Made by a program: the position numbers and the translations under genes
Assembly (NCBI RefSeq): GCF_021018805.1
Contig: NC_086247.1
Coordinates: 94,686,838-94,750,837, forward strand
Direction of reading: 5' to 3'
From: Prinia subflava
Taxonomy: Eukaryota > Chordata > Aves > Passeriformes > Cisticolidae
DNA length: 64,000 nt
Notes under the pieces: model-generated
What the model saw: the letters and a program-made list of their open reading frames with translations, nothing else
Databases searched by the model: none
Told to the model about the DNA's origin: nothing
Part shown: positions 25,691 to 38,293 of the stretch, in pieces
Numbering within the stretch: position 1 is the stretch's first letter
How the letters are laid out: the number at the start of each line of letters is the position of its first letter

Positions 25691-28600
25691 TAATTAGGAT
25701 AACATGATTTTTTTTTCATTACAGCTTTCCATTAAAATCAGGTGATGCAGTTTTACATAGAATAAATTGTTTTCCTTTTGTGAAGTAATTGCTCTTAGTC
25801 TGTCAATACTGCTATTTTGGTTTCTTGTGTTAAGTACACTTTCTATAAAAGCTACTTGTTAAACAGGCTGAATATTAAGCTAATTATTTTAAGGAGAAAT
25901 TATCCATCTTTCTGCTTAACAGAAATAACAACATTTCCTAGCCAAATAAAATAGGAACAAATAATTTAATTAATGCACAGCAAATTTTCTTTTCTGAGTG
26001 GCTTTCTTAATAAACTCTGGAAACTAGAATACATTTAAGAAAATATGTAACATCCCAAGTAATAGCTTAATTTCAAAAGCCTATTTTAAAAACTGTATTT
26101 AATATTCTGTAATACGTACATAAAAATAAAACGGAAGTGCTTGATAGTAGCACAAGTTCATGTACATTACTATAATTTCAGGAATTTAAAGATATCGACA
26201 TATAAAGAAATTAATACATAAACAATGGTTACCAAGTTTGGTAGTATAAAAAAAACTATATTAGACTGTCTGGTGACGATGCATAGTATTAATTAAGAGA
26301 AAGCCTATGATGTTTATGTGTTTTACTTGATTAGAAAGCTTCCCTTTCTGGTTCGAGGAAGAAGTTTTTCCCTTTTTTTTTTCTTTTTTCCTCTCCTGCA
26401 CATCTTTTTAAGGTGAAAATATAACCAGCTTTTTTAAAGGATGACCTGTATTTAGTTTGAGAATTTTTGTTCAGGGCCCTTTTCTTCAGGATTCCCAGAG
26501 GCAGGTAGGTGACTGATGAATGTGTACATGTGCACCATTCCCAGAAGTATTCAATGCATACATGTCCTTCAGGTATGTTCTGATTGAAGCTTTAAGTCCA
26601 GCACACACTAAGTAGAATTGTTCCTGCTTACTTAACAATACCTTTGTTTGACAAATCTAGGCCAGGCATATCATGGCCCTAGATTAGTGCCATCATAGAT
26701 AAGCTTTTTTATCTCTGTTTCAAAACACCATAAAAGCTACAGAAGTAAACATTATCTTTCTTCAGTATTCTATTAACACACAAAATAGCTTTAAAAATAT
26801 ATTTTTATCCATATCTTGGAAAACACAAGTAGGAAGTCTGTTAATAATTATCAACGTAGCCTTATAATGTGAAGTTACATAGTTATTTCAAGTTCTTAAA
26901 ATTTTTTTCATCCTTTGTATTGAGGTGTGGTTTTGCCATGGAAAAGCAACCTTATGGTAAATTCTGGACAGAACTCAAATAATTGAGCTATTGCTTAACC
27001 ACCAAAACAGAATTGTAGTCCCAGGACTTTTCTAAACATTCAGGTTTCAAAATTTCAACTGAAACAGTTTCAAAAAATCAGTTTAGTTGCTACTTGGGCA
27101 GCATCTTGCATGCACTTGCTCTACATTGATTCCTGCCTGTCTTCAACTGATTCAGCTAAATGAATATTGCATAATTGTAAATTAGTTTAAATGTGCTCAT
27201 GAAGTTTGCACCACCTTTGATAAATGATTAAGCTATCTATGTTCAGTGTAATTTCCTTGAATCAACCTCCAAAATTAATAATAATTCCAAAATTTTCATT
27301 GGAATGATGGAAATAAGTCAGATGTTCACAATATACAACTTTGTCTACTAATTTTGAACAACTATACAGTTATGGGAAATGAGCATCTGGGTGCTTCACT
27401 GTATAAAGTAAAAATTTTAATTTTGTTCATTCTCCTTTATATGTAGCCTTATGAAAATTTCTCATGTTTGGTGTGTAATTAAATTTTTTGCTTTTAGTTT
27501 TTTCTTTTTATAAACAGCTGCTTTTGATTGGTAAATACTTAAAATACTTAATGACATTTCCTTTAATGCTTCCTTATTTAAAGCAGCTCAAACTTAAAAA
27601 AATTACATTCTTTTCGTGCTGTAAAATAATTGTCAGGTTCCAGAGTTATTTCTGTATCCAGAAGCAATAGCAACTCCTGACATGTATAGGTGATTTGGGG
27701 ATTTTTGTTTTTTCTGGCAAGTCATATTCAGGTTAAAAATGTAAGAGACTTTTAACACTGTCCTAAAGCATTCTGCTGAAGTATGTAACACAATTTTTAC
27801 AACTTTTTTTGTGTGAGTTTTTTGGTCTTTATTTTGTGATTGGGGAGGAAGGTGCAATGCTTCCAAGCATTTTAAAATGGAAAAATGAAAATACTTGTTT
27901 AATCTTCCTTGTTATAGCTTAGTTAAGCCAAGTTACTTTAGAGAATAGTTAAAATTACTTAGTCAAATCTACTGCAATCTTTGAGGTGGAGAAGAGGACT
28001 GTACTGTTTTGGTTTCGGTTTTGTGATCACTATTGAACGCTGACTTGGCAGAAAGCAGTCCCTTTTTCTGGATAAAAAGGAAACACACTATGAGATAAGT
28101 TATTGATGAAATTAACTGCTGAAGTGAAGAGGAAATGCAGCTGGCCAATACATGTCATAGTGTGAGCTCTATTAAATGAATATATGTGCAGTCAACCATT
28201 TGCAGCAGCCACACTGGTCTTGAACTGCATTGATCTATAGTATAATTGTAAATGAAATTGATGCAAGAGAGCAACCATTGACAGCAAGGGTAAAGAGAAC
28301 CATGAAATGTCTTGTACAGGAACTGTATGATGGAGAGGAGGCTCATCTATGCCATGGACAGAAAGTGCAGTGATACCATGGCGTTTCTAGGTGTTCCTAG
28401 GTATTTCACACTTCATTATAATGCAGTGGATGTCACTGACTCTTCAAAAAGTGCTTTATATTATTTTACTCTTACAAAAAAATCCATGAAGAATTCTGTT
28501 AAGAATTTAAAGCCAGCTTTTCAAGTACTTTAGACACAGCTTTGCAAGCTTGCATCTCTGAACTTTGAGTGAAATTTAGCTGTTAGAATATTTTCTGAGA

Positions 28601-30150
28601 TTTGTGTATAATAACATTTAAAGTTTTACAATACACTTAATATAAATAGAGCTGTTACATGAAAGGTTGTATGATTCTTTCTAGTCTGTTATGCAAAAAC
28701 ACTACCTTTTAGTCAGGTGCAGTTTCAGATGGCTTCTCTCTCAAGCATGTCCTTTCAGGCAGATAGCTTATCAAACCGCTTAATTTGCAGGCTTTGATGG
28801 ATAAAAAATTGGGTTCCATTAGACTTTACTTACACCAGGGTCCACCTGTCCTATAGAATCATCTCTCTTTTAGTTTATGTTCACTGGTAGGTACCCTTTT
28901 GTGGCATACTGCATTGACACATTCTAGCAGACTCTCTTCTTGTCTGTAAGACTCAAATCTGGATAAACTCCTTTGCAGTATTTCCTTCCACTTAATTGTT
29001 ACCACATTGCTTCTAGGGGTAAAACTACTCTGTTAGTTCTTTATTGGATTGGTTGAAATACAGACGGAAATGTGTGTGTTTATATGCATGTCTGTTTGTT
29101 AAAATTTACAAATACTTGTAAAATCTATTCTTTGCACACCCATAGCACCCAGTAACAATAGTGTATACATTGTTCAGCTGCAGTTTAAAGGAAATTGTAA
29201 TTACTACTTCAGGAATATTTAAGGCTTCTCTAGTGTAGCAATTGTGAAAAGTGTTGCTAAAATTTTACCACCTTTTTAAAAAGCTTCAAGTTTGATGGAA
29301 TGGCAGTTAATTTAGTATGTTTTAATAGATTTGCAGTGTTTGTGTGTGGTCTTTTTTTTTAATCTTACATTAGTAATGTATGTAATACTCCAGACTTGAT
29401 TATACCCATCAAACCAGTTATGGGGGTGAGAGTGGGCTCTGCAGTGGTCTCAGTTTTCTGTTTCTTCAATACCAGTCTTCTGTCTGCACAGCACACTGAT
29501 TCTCTTCAGTGTATAGCAATGTGTATCTTGAGTTTCCCTCATATCTTAAGTATTTGCATGCGTTGACAGGTTTCTTTAGTCTTGGATCGCCAATAGTTAC
29601 AGGTGATTCAAAAGTACTTCTTTAAAGTACAATACATTTGGATCCACACTGTTTTGAATGCTGTCCATGTTAAGGACTTACTTAAATTTTTTTTTCAGAG
29701 AAGCCAGGAGACAATAAGCAATGAAAGTTTGTGATGTCATAGCAGCATGGAGAAAAAAATTAAAGTATTCTGTTGTGTTGGAATTGTACAAGTGACAGAA
29801 TTGCATGAAAAAATAAACCTTTTTCAACTCCAGTTGAAGTTTTATCTCTTGATGATAATGTTTGAAAATTTGTTTAGAAACTTTGAAAAAACCTGTAAAA
29901 TAGATGTTACCTCCATTTATAAACAGATATATTGTTAATTTTATTGGGAAAAAAATGGTGCAGTTGTGTGATATCTAAGGCCTTCCTGGAAGACAGCACA
30001 CAGACACTCCAAAATACAAATCCTTTTATATGTTGCACATTTATTTTAAAATGGTTGTAAATTGTGTTGTTTTCACTCTTCTATATGTTTTAACCCAAAC
30101 TGAATTTTTGAAGTTAAAATAATAGTTTGATGTCTCTTTGTAACTTCAAG

Positions 30151-30245
30151 GTTCATGTTTCATTCGAACTGACCAGCTGGATGGAGAAACAGACTGGAAA
30201 CTGAAGGTTGCTGTCAGTTGCACACAAAGATTGCCAGCTTTGGGG
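30151..30245 (+). CDS. ATP9B: ATP9B internal exon c (95 nt) carrying the DGET motif
   Basis: Acceptor CTTCAAG (AG at 30149-30150), donor GTAGGC at 30246. The first two bases complete a glycine codon; the frame then reads [20 protein letters not shown], continues [11 protein letters not shown], and ends on a codon boundary. DGET (30180-30191) is the P4-ATPase counterpart of the TGES dephosphorylation loop: its glutamate positions the water that hydrolyses the aspartyl-phosphate during the transport cycle. DGETDW rather than DGETNL is typical of the ATP9/Neo1 branch. All residues of the motif are intact, so there is no sign of decay. Confidence 0.97.
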
Positions 30246-31562
30246 GTAGGCATTCTGATTGCTTTTAAGTTATCTTCCATGTGTGCATTTACATCTGTTA
30301 TCCAAAAGATTGTTACAGTTACTGTAAGTGTTGAAAAATACCTGTTACTGGAACCTTAGTTTATACAATAAAGAAGACACAGATATTCCACTGGATGCTG
30401 AACAAGAAATCGGTTACACAAATATTCCTGGTTTTGCGTTGAGAAGAAATTGAGTCAGAACTGGATTTTTATCTTTCAATGTAGTTGAAACCATCTCATT
30501 GTTATCTGTGAAGAGATTCACACTCTCCAGAAGTCACAGTTACAGTGTGTTCAATCAAGTGTTAGACTACAAGTGCAAATTATTCTTGTCTCAAGAACCA
30601 TTGCTTTAATCACTTATTAGTGAACTTGGGAGACAAGCTGCTCCTGGAAGGTGAAGTGCTTTATGTTGTCAGCATTCTTTCTGGTCTGACTAGGTGCAAT
30701 GTGCAGGTTCTTGCAAGCAGGGCTGTTTAAGAGTGGATATTTTTTGAGTGCATACATGTGTTGTGTCATGAGTAAATCTAAAATCACAGTAAGGGACACA
30801 GGTGTGTGTGTGCACATGTATATATGCACATCCAAAATAGACACATACATGCAAAAGCAAATGTAAAATTGTATAAATGTCTCCTTTACTAGAAGCTGAA
30901 TTGTTTCCCTTGTACTGGGAAAGCTTTCTGTTATACTGGTTGGCTTGGTATTAGGAGACCTCCTTTAAAAGCATACTCAAGTGACAAGCTTGTGGAAATC
31001 TACCTCTACAGAATTTCTGGTGTTTTGACCCTAAATCTTTCTGGTATTTTATTAAAGGCAAATACACCTTAAGAAGACTGTTTATATTCCATCTCAATAG
31101 CAAAAGAATTAGATTATCTGCTGTATCTTAGCAGGACTTCTGCAGTTACACTTCCAGAAACTGAGTTGCTGCCACAGTCATACTAGCAAAAATGAGAGGT
31201 TTTCTCCTGTGTTCATATTCTCTGACTACTGCTTCACAAGTGACAGGAGAAGGAAGAAGTAGTTACATTGCAATTGAACTTTAGAAGATTGAGAACAAGG
31301 TTTGGAACCAAAGTTGGTCATGCCAGACAGAGATGCCAAGTCAGACTTCAAGTCATGAGTTCTGGTGCAAGAACAGACTTTAAAGAATAATCTGTAACCT
31401 ACAGTTGAATTTAGTATTTGTAATAATGCTTCTCCTGTAGTTTTTTTAACATTTTATCAAGGCGTTCTCTTGTTTTCTCATTAAAAGAAAATAGTATCAA
31501 AATTTGGGACACATGCAATGTATTTGACTAAAGTACAGTCAACTTTCTACAACTTTCTATTG

Positions 31563-31563
<1 letters not shown>

Positions 31564-31609
<46 letters not shown>
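31564..31609. repeat. Poly-T homopolymer (46 nt)
   Basis: Uninterrupted run of 46 T, followed by AATTTAG. It could be the A-tail of a minus-strand retrocopy, but nothing recognisable precedes it on that strand. The exact length may be unreliable because of sequencing slippage. Confidence 0.95.
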
Positions 31610-31615
<6 letters not shown>

Positions 31616-33224
31616 GTAGTACTTTTCCAACAGTTGCTCCTGTGTTCAACTTAGTTGTTTTGTTCGTCTTTTTTCTTTTGGAAATATCTGACTGCAGTTG
31701 CAAATACTGTGCAAAGCACTGCCTCAGAATTCTATTTGTTGGTTTATAATTTTGATATTCTGAGCTTAGAAATTCTGGTGTACTGAGGTTGATGAAATCT
31801 GGAGTAAGTTACAATGCAAAGGCTTCTCTGCATTATCCTTTGGAAAAGAAAATAAGCCTTTTGCATTAATTTCTTTTTCACCTAAAAAATCCAAATCCAT
31901 GTTTAAAGTTTTTTCCATTCTTGTTAAGAAGAAAACCTGGAATTACTTTTCGAGCTTTCATGTTAGGTGGAGCATGAAATTTTTATATTGTAATTTTTTG
32001 TATTACATTCTTTGTTTTAAAAAAATGAATTATCAATAGACTTAAGAAATAAAGCATTAGGCATTTATGCTTATGCTTTAAAATTATGCTTAAATCTGTG
32101 CAGTATGATTTGGAAAACTAAATGATTGTACTTTTTTAGACTAGTAAATCAGAAGTGGTTGAAGTTGGGATGTCTGCATTTGAATGGTGGGACATGCAGC
32201 CTCATCTTGCTGCAGACATGAAGATTTGCTTCAGGTGGTGGTTGGTTTGGGTCTGAATGGGGGCGGGGGGAAGGCAAGATATCACCAAGAAATTATTTGT
32301 GACTCTTGGAAATAAAGGAGTCAGCTGTACAATATAGTAACCATTTCTGCCTTAGTTGTTCCGTTTAGGGCTATTAACCCCTGTCAAACTGATCTGGGCT
32401 TCTTGCAAGGTCTTTGTACTCTCCTTCTTGACCTGTGCTGATAACCTGAGTTGTATTGTAAGTGTGGTTAATCAGGAGCTGCTCCCGCTTAACACACCTT
32501 TCCTGGCTACCAGCAGCATATGAAAGCCACAAGCAGTCGAATGTGCCTCTGCCCTTTCTCACACCACTCAGGTATTGGTGCTTACCAGGTACCATCCTGA
32601 AGTAACTGACGCTGAGTGTAATACTTCCTGCCAACTAAACTAAAATACTTCAAAATTTTTGTACTATGGGTTTTGGTCAAACTACTTACTCTTGGTGGTT
32701 CTTCACTGAGCTAATTTTAAATTTTAAATTGCTGCTCTCAGCAAGTCTTAGACTGTTAGCAGTGCTCATGTTATATATCTGCTTCGCTCCTAAGCCCCAT
32801 CTGTGACTTGCTTTGATGGAGTGGTAGCCTAATGCACCCAAATGTAAATGGTTTTTAAGGGATTCTCATATCTGTCACAAAAAATGATGCTCAGTGCCTG
32901 TCGCAGAATACTATTTCCATTCCTGTGGAAAAACATATTGGTAATTCTTAGATTTCTGCAAAGACACTTTTACCTTTACTCAAATGATGATGATATGCGA
33001 GAGTGTCAGTCATGTAAAGAAACTCTGTGGATAGACAACTTCAGAGATTTGTATGGAGGTATAAGCAAGCTTATAAATTCTGAACTTATTTTACTGTCGG
33101 CCTAATTTGCGTGCTGTATAATAGAGTCATAAGCTGTATTTGTATGTGGGCCCTACAGGAAGTCAAAAGGCAGTGTCCAGAACCATTTCTTTGTAGTTGC
33201 ACAGTTGGTTCCTTTCCTGTACAG

Positions 33225-33650
33225 AGTGCCGGGCGGGTCGCGCAGCAGCTGCTGTGTGCGGCAGTGCAGCCCCAGCGCCCGTGTGTGCCCGCAGCGGCCG
33301 TGGGGCGCTTGGGGCTCCCGCCGCGCCCGCTCCGAGCCCGGCACTGAGGGCGGCGGGGCCCGGGCCGCCCCTGCCGCCCGCCGCGTCCCGCCTCCGGCTC
33401 GCTGTGGGAGTTCGGCATGGCAGCACAGTCCTCGGCTCGGTTAAATCCCTGTGGGCATGTGATGAACCAGCACCCTGCTGCTTCTCCCAGGGAGAGCCCG
33501 TGCCAACCATGGCAGCGGGGTGCAGTCCCTGCCCTCCTGCCCCTGGGCTGGCCGAATAGATCACTTCATTCCAGCCAGCCTCTGCCCGCAGTGGCCTCCA
33601 GAGCCTCATCACACGTCCCTGCCACAGTGCCTTCCCCATGTGTTTGGGAT
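33225..33650. promoter_or_regulatory. Isolated intronic CpG island
   Basis: An abrupt GC-rich block inside AT-rich intron. The core 33225-33420 holds roughly thirty CpG dinucleotides (my hand count), in runs such as GGGCGGGTCGCGC, CCGCCGCGCCCGC and CCGCCCGCCGCG. A less CpG-dense but still GC-rich part continues to about 33650. Several overlapping open frames cross it on both strands (for example 33163-33660 minus, 33197-33559 plus), as expected for GC-rich DNA with few stops; none has a recognisable product. It could be a promoter for an intronic transcript, an alternative ATP9B promoter, the remains of a GC-rich retrocopy, or an unrecognised repeat. Confidence 0.6.
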
Positions 33651-33830
33651 GTGCTTTCAAAGCTGAGACTTAAGAGTTCATACTTTCATATTGAAATATA
33701 TTTTTAATAATTAAAAAATATCATTTATACAGGTTGGGCATAAACTAGCTATGAACAGTTAGCTCTTGTGTTGGATAGAATAAACTCTCCATAATTGTCA
33801 CTCATTTTGATTTCTTTAGTTCTAAAAATG

Positions 33831-34260
33831 TAGTCATTAAGGTTGGAAAAGACCTCTAAGATTGTTGAATCCGGAGAACAGCTCCACTGTGTTCGCCACT
33901 AAACTGTGTACCCACATCCACATGCCTTTTGAACACTTCCAGGGATGGTGATTCCACCACTTCCCTGGATAATCTGTTCCAATGCCTGACCCGCCTTTCT
34001 GTGAAGAATGTTTTTCTAAGATCTAATCTAAACCTCCCCTGGAGCAACTTGGGGTCATTTCCTGTGCTCCTGTCACTTGTTCCCTGGGAGAAGAAACCGA
34101 CCCCCACCTTGCTGCAGCCTCCTTTCAGGTAGGAGAGTGAGTATCTTGTGTTGGCATGAGCTATCAGCCATGTCACCAGAGCAGAACTGTAATCCTACCC
34201 ACTGTGACACCCAGAACAAACAAACCTGCAGACCTTCAGAGCTTTTCTTAAAGAGCAGAT
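33831..34260 (-). mobile_element. CR1 LINE 3' fragment, reverse orientation
   Basis: Begins on the + strand with TCATTAAGGTTGGAAAAGAC followed by CTCTAAGAT, the complement of a CR1 3' end. It continues through CACTTCCAGGGATGGTGATT, CCACCACTTCCCTGG, ATCTGTTCCAATGCCTGACC, TTTCTGTGAAGAATGTTTTT and GAGAAGAAACCGACCCCCAC to a more diverged end near CCAGAACAAACAAACC. The order and wording match a CR1-Y-like subfamily. The right-hand boundary is approximate. The minus-strand frame at 33856-34176 is the degraded C-terminal reverse-transcriptase/3' region and not a host gene. Confidence 0.9.
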
Positions 34261-37200
34261 GACACCACCAAGATGATCGGTACAGATTTTGTTGTCTTTC
34301 TAAAGCACTTAATGTGATCAGAGAATTAAAATTTCAGCAAGGCACTTAATGATGGCTGAGCAGCAAATATGGTAACACCTAGATTAGATTTCTTGCAGTT
34401 TCATAGTTATAGGTGGGACTATTCTGGCAATACATGAGTTCTGAGACATTCTTCTCTAGCTTGGGTGATCAGCTGTATTTATTAACAGCAGTGAGGTCAC
34501 TGTAATTTTCAATAAATGGTGACTTGCTGATTTATATCAGAAGATCCATACAGCAGTAAACAATACCATTTACATTTAATTAGTTTTATTGAACCGAGGG
34601 CAATTTTATTTGCAATGAACTACATGTTATGATTAAGAATGTATTTTAATGATCTTTAAGTAAGGTGAACAAATGTTGCCCTTGACCTAATAGAGGAGAT
34701 TTTTCTATTTTATTGATAACTGTGGTGATTTTTAAATTGTGAAATGCAAAGGAGAACATTTTCATTATTTTACCATCAAAGTAATTTTTTGACTTGCAGC
34801 GTAGAAGAATTAAATGCATTCTTCTCAATTATTATTTTTAAATATGAGATAATTTAATGCTTATGAATTTTTAAAGAAAGACTTATGTACTGTTATATAA
34901 CATTTTTTTTACTTGACATTCAAGTCTTTCATGTAGATTTTTTAATCTACAGCTGTTACAGTCCCCACCAAACATGTTTTTTGTCTTGAATAAGAAAGTA
35001 ACTGAAGTAATTTGCCCTTACTGCATCCTAAAATTGATGTAATTTTAGATGTAGAATATTGTTTCCACTGCAGGTATAAGTAGAACTATTTGGCTTCAGT
35101 GAATCAGCAGTTCAATGTATTATTATGAAAATAAGTCTTTACTTATTACTACTGAAGCGGAGGTTCACAAATCCCCAATTAGTTAAATCACTAAACAAAA
35201 GTAGTTGCCTTTCCTAAAAATAATAGAATCAAAGCATTTGTTTAAGGTAAGTTCCCTTTCCCCTGCTTTTATATAAAGGAAAGCTATGACGTAACCTAAC
35301 AAGGTATTTTTTTCTTGCCTAGTGAGCAGAAATTATATTTTCATGTACTGTTGCTTACAAATCCTGATGTATCCTTGTTAAAGTCACCCTCACAGTTTCT
35401 TTCAAGACATTGAGAGGAGAAATGCACAACTTCCCTACTGGAAAAGCAACACTTGGTGAAGAAACATCTTTGTATTACAGTAACCTTTGCTGGTTGTTGA
35501 ATGCAGTTCATAGGAAATTTGTCTTCTGTAACTGTATCATTCTTCAAATTTTTCTTTTAACTCGTATTATAAAACTACTGTATTTTATTGGCCTGAGAGT
35601 AGTGTCCAGTTGGAGCACAGAACACTTGGCTATAGAAAATAAGACTCTTTAACACTTTTCTTTACCCTAATAATGAAAAAAAACCTTCAGAAATCTACTG
35701 AGCACAAGTAATATGCTTTTATGTCTTTCTGCTACTCATGAATGAAATGCCAATGGGGTAATACCCTAAATTTCCGCCAGAGTGTAGGTTTTCTTAATTT
35801 TAGAAAAAAAAAATGCCAGTTCTAGCTTGTGGCATTTCAGAGTAATGCCAATAATGTGCTGATCTCAGTTTTTCACAAAGATAAGTAAGTTTGTTTTGTA
35901 GTTGAAATTCAAAAAGGAAAAAAAAGAAAAAGAAAAACACAAAACACAAATCAGAAATACAAAAGGGCAACTAAAACATAAAAAGACACCAAAGGAATAT
36001 GGTAGATAGAAATTTTTACATTTGAAATGTAACAAAGGAGAAGATCACAGTAGAAGAAAAGAGAAAGATTAGAAACAGGGAAAATATATTACTGTATAAA
36101 TGCCAATTCATTTTTAAAAGGTGGATATTTCTACTTTCTTTTATTTTAATTTTGCTTCCACTAAGGTGTTCTTTGAGAAGAGAGAAGTTGATGCATTTCA
36201 CTAGCAGTTTTTATTGTGTATATGAGCATGTGTGTGGTATTAGTTTTCTTCTGTGATATCCACTACTGAGAGACTCTTTATTTTTCTTTGCATAATAAAG
36301 CACATAATAGCTTAGATTAGCTAAATTGTAGGTGATAACAGATTGGAGAGAAGTGAATGATTAAAATATAGGACACCACATGTGTATTAGTTTCATATGA
36401 ATTATTTCTTGTGAACCCATTGAAAGTAGGTTGGAAGAACAAGGGTGCAATGAATGGACTTCGTGTGATAGAATTCAATAAATATCTAGTGGTTTAAAAT
36501 CTAGATGTGAGATTCAGTGTTCAGATTTCATTCATGTTTTAAAAAGCATATGAAATTTAAAGTGTGTGTGTTTTTTGTAAGCTATGAGAGGTTTCTTGTC
36601 TGCAGAATATAAACACAAATCATTATTTATAGTGCTACACATTTTAAACTAAGTCAAACATATTTCATAAATGTACATTAGATTTTAAGTAAACATTCAT
36701 TTTGATAAGGAAAAACAAAAATATAGTGATATTCATCAATCATTGCATCAGAGGAACTAAAGGATATAAATATGTTTGGCTTTAAGACATTAACATGGGT
36801 AAACAATTGCACCTTTAGTTAATTTTTGTACTGTTCAAATGTTGAAACATTCTTATATTCAAAATTATGGGAAAAAAATAATGGCCTATGTTTAAAAGTA
36901 GCATTTGAGCCAAGGTGTGGTTATATGTCCATGAAAGAGGCTGTAAAATTAATTCTGCTTTGGAAGGAAGCACATTCTAGCTAGCATGAACAGGATATTG
37001 TGCCCATGTGATTTGGTCCCCAGAGATGGTGTTTGATTAGCCTTTTGCAAGATTCATCTAGTAATAAGGGATGGAGATAACCCAAATAATTAGGTGCTAC
37101 ATAGAGTGGGAAGGTGTACAAGCTTGTGTTTCATCGGAGGTTAGAATTCTTAGATCGACTGGGACTTGGTATCAAGCATCTGCTCCTCTCCAGAGCATAA

Positions 37201-38212
37201 TCTGGATTGTTGTGTATCTATGCATGAATGCTCAACTCTTTTTAAAATCCCTTTGCTGTTGTTGGTCCTGACCATCTAAAGACCACCAAAAAGTTTCCTT
37301 TTCTGATTGAAAAATGCCTTTGTGTCAGGGTCTGTAGTATTTTTTCTCTGGAAGGTGGGTGTTTTAGAACAATTACTTGATGAAATAATTGTTTCAGAAC
37401 TTTAAGGTGAACCTCCCTGGGCCTCTAGAGATAGCTCTTAAGATCTAACAATCATCAGATTGATCTGTTTTTTTTTTCTTTTGTTTGCACCATAGTGCTG
37501 CTACTGTACTGTCTTAGGGGTTTTCTATTCTTAGTTTTAGGGTAAGAAGATTCATGGATTGTTTGCTGTCATGACTAGTGGTATCACATATATTAGAACC
37601 AAATTTTATCAGACTAGGTTTGATGTATCCCTGAATTTAAACATTGGAGTAATACTGTTGATGTAGTCAGGCTTTCCTGAAACTGATAGGGGTTTTTATG
37701 GGGTTTTCACAAAGGTGCTGGAGCATTCAAGAGAACTCGAATCCATTTCATTGTTTCCTCTTGTGCTCAGTCAGCTTTGTCCATACTAGAAAAGTATTTT
37801 TTTCCTGTTTCATTAAAAAAACCCAGCCAATAAACAAGCCAACCCTTCTTTCTCCCTCACTTTGTTTTGTAAAGGAAAAATATCTGGAAAATATTTTAGG
37901 ATTACACTATTATTAATTAAAATGGGACTGTTAAAAGAAAATGAATTAGATAAAATATCCAACTCATATTGTAAATACAAACCAGTTTAGTGTTGGAACC
38001 ATCAACACATTTAGGATATTAACTGGAAACTGATTCCTCTGTAGCAAGATGTACTGGAAAAAAATGCTATGTTTCTTAGTTGGGTTGAAGTTGTGTGAGC
38101 TTGGTTTGGGGTGGGTTCGTGGGGTTCATAAACTGGAATCTTTACCAGGTCTTCAAAATATATGATTATATTTAAATTTAAATAATAGTAAGGACATTAT
38201 TCTGTTTTACAG

Positions 38213-38293
38213 GATCTCTTTTCAATCAATGCATATGTTTATGCTCAGAAGCCACAGCTGGATATCCACAGTTTTGAGGGTACCTTCACGCGG
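38213..38293 (+). CDS. ATP9B: ATP9B internal exon d (81 nt)
   Basis: Acceptor TTTTACAG (AG at 38211-38212), donor GTAAGT at 38294. Reads [20 protein letters not shown] then FEGTFTR, 27 codons, entering and leaving in phase 0, so it could be skipped without shifting the frame. In P4-ATPases this is the part of the actuator domain after the DGET loop, where 'F.G' introduces the strand leading to the next exon's [13 protein letters not shown] favours ATP9B over ATP9A. Confidence 0.96.

Larger units (their letters stand above)
13995..30150 (+). other. ATP9B: ATP9B intron b-c (16156 bp, largest in window)
   Basis: Phase 1 intron. It carries a possible old CR1 fragment near 18.4 kb, a roughly 0.5 kb (TTTCC)n tract at 19.8-20.3 kb, a small perfect hairpin at 20486-20508, a 50-bp direct duplication at about 23470-23520, and a 1351-bp solo LTR at 24335-25685. 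The remaining stretches (13995-18400, 20510-24330, 25690-30150) show only AT-rich intronic sequence and no gene, RNA or repeat that I recognise. Confidence 0.85.
30246..38212 (+). other. ATP9B: ATP9B intron c-d (7967 bp)
   Basis: Phase 0 intron. It contains a 46-base poly-T (31564-31609), an isolated CpG-rich block (about 33225-33650) and a reverse CR1 (about 33831-34260). Elsewhere (30246-31560, 31610-33220, 34260-38212) I see only AT-rich intronic sequence with no gene, RNA or named repeat. Confidence 0.85.

Noticed and set aside
33163..33660. 165-codon minus-strand frame and several plus-strand frames through the CpG island
   Set aside because: Open frames on both strands are expected in GC-rich DNA where stop codons are rare; composition is alanine, arginine, proline and glycine with no domain.
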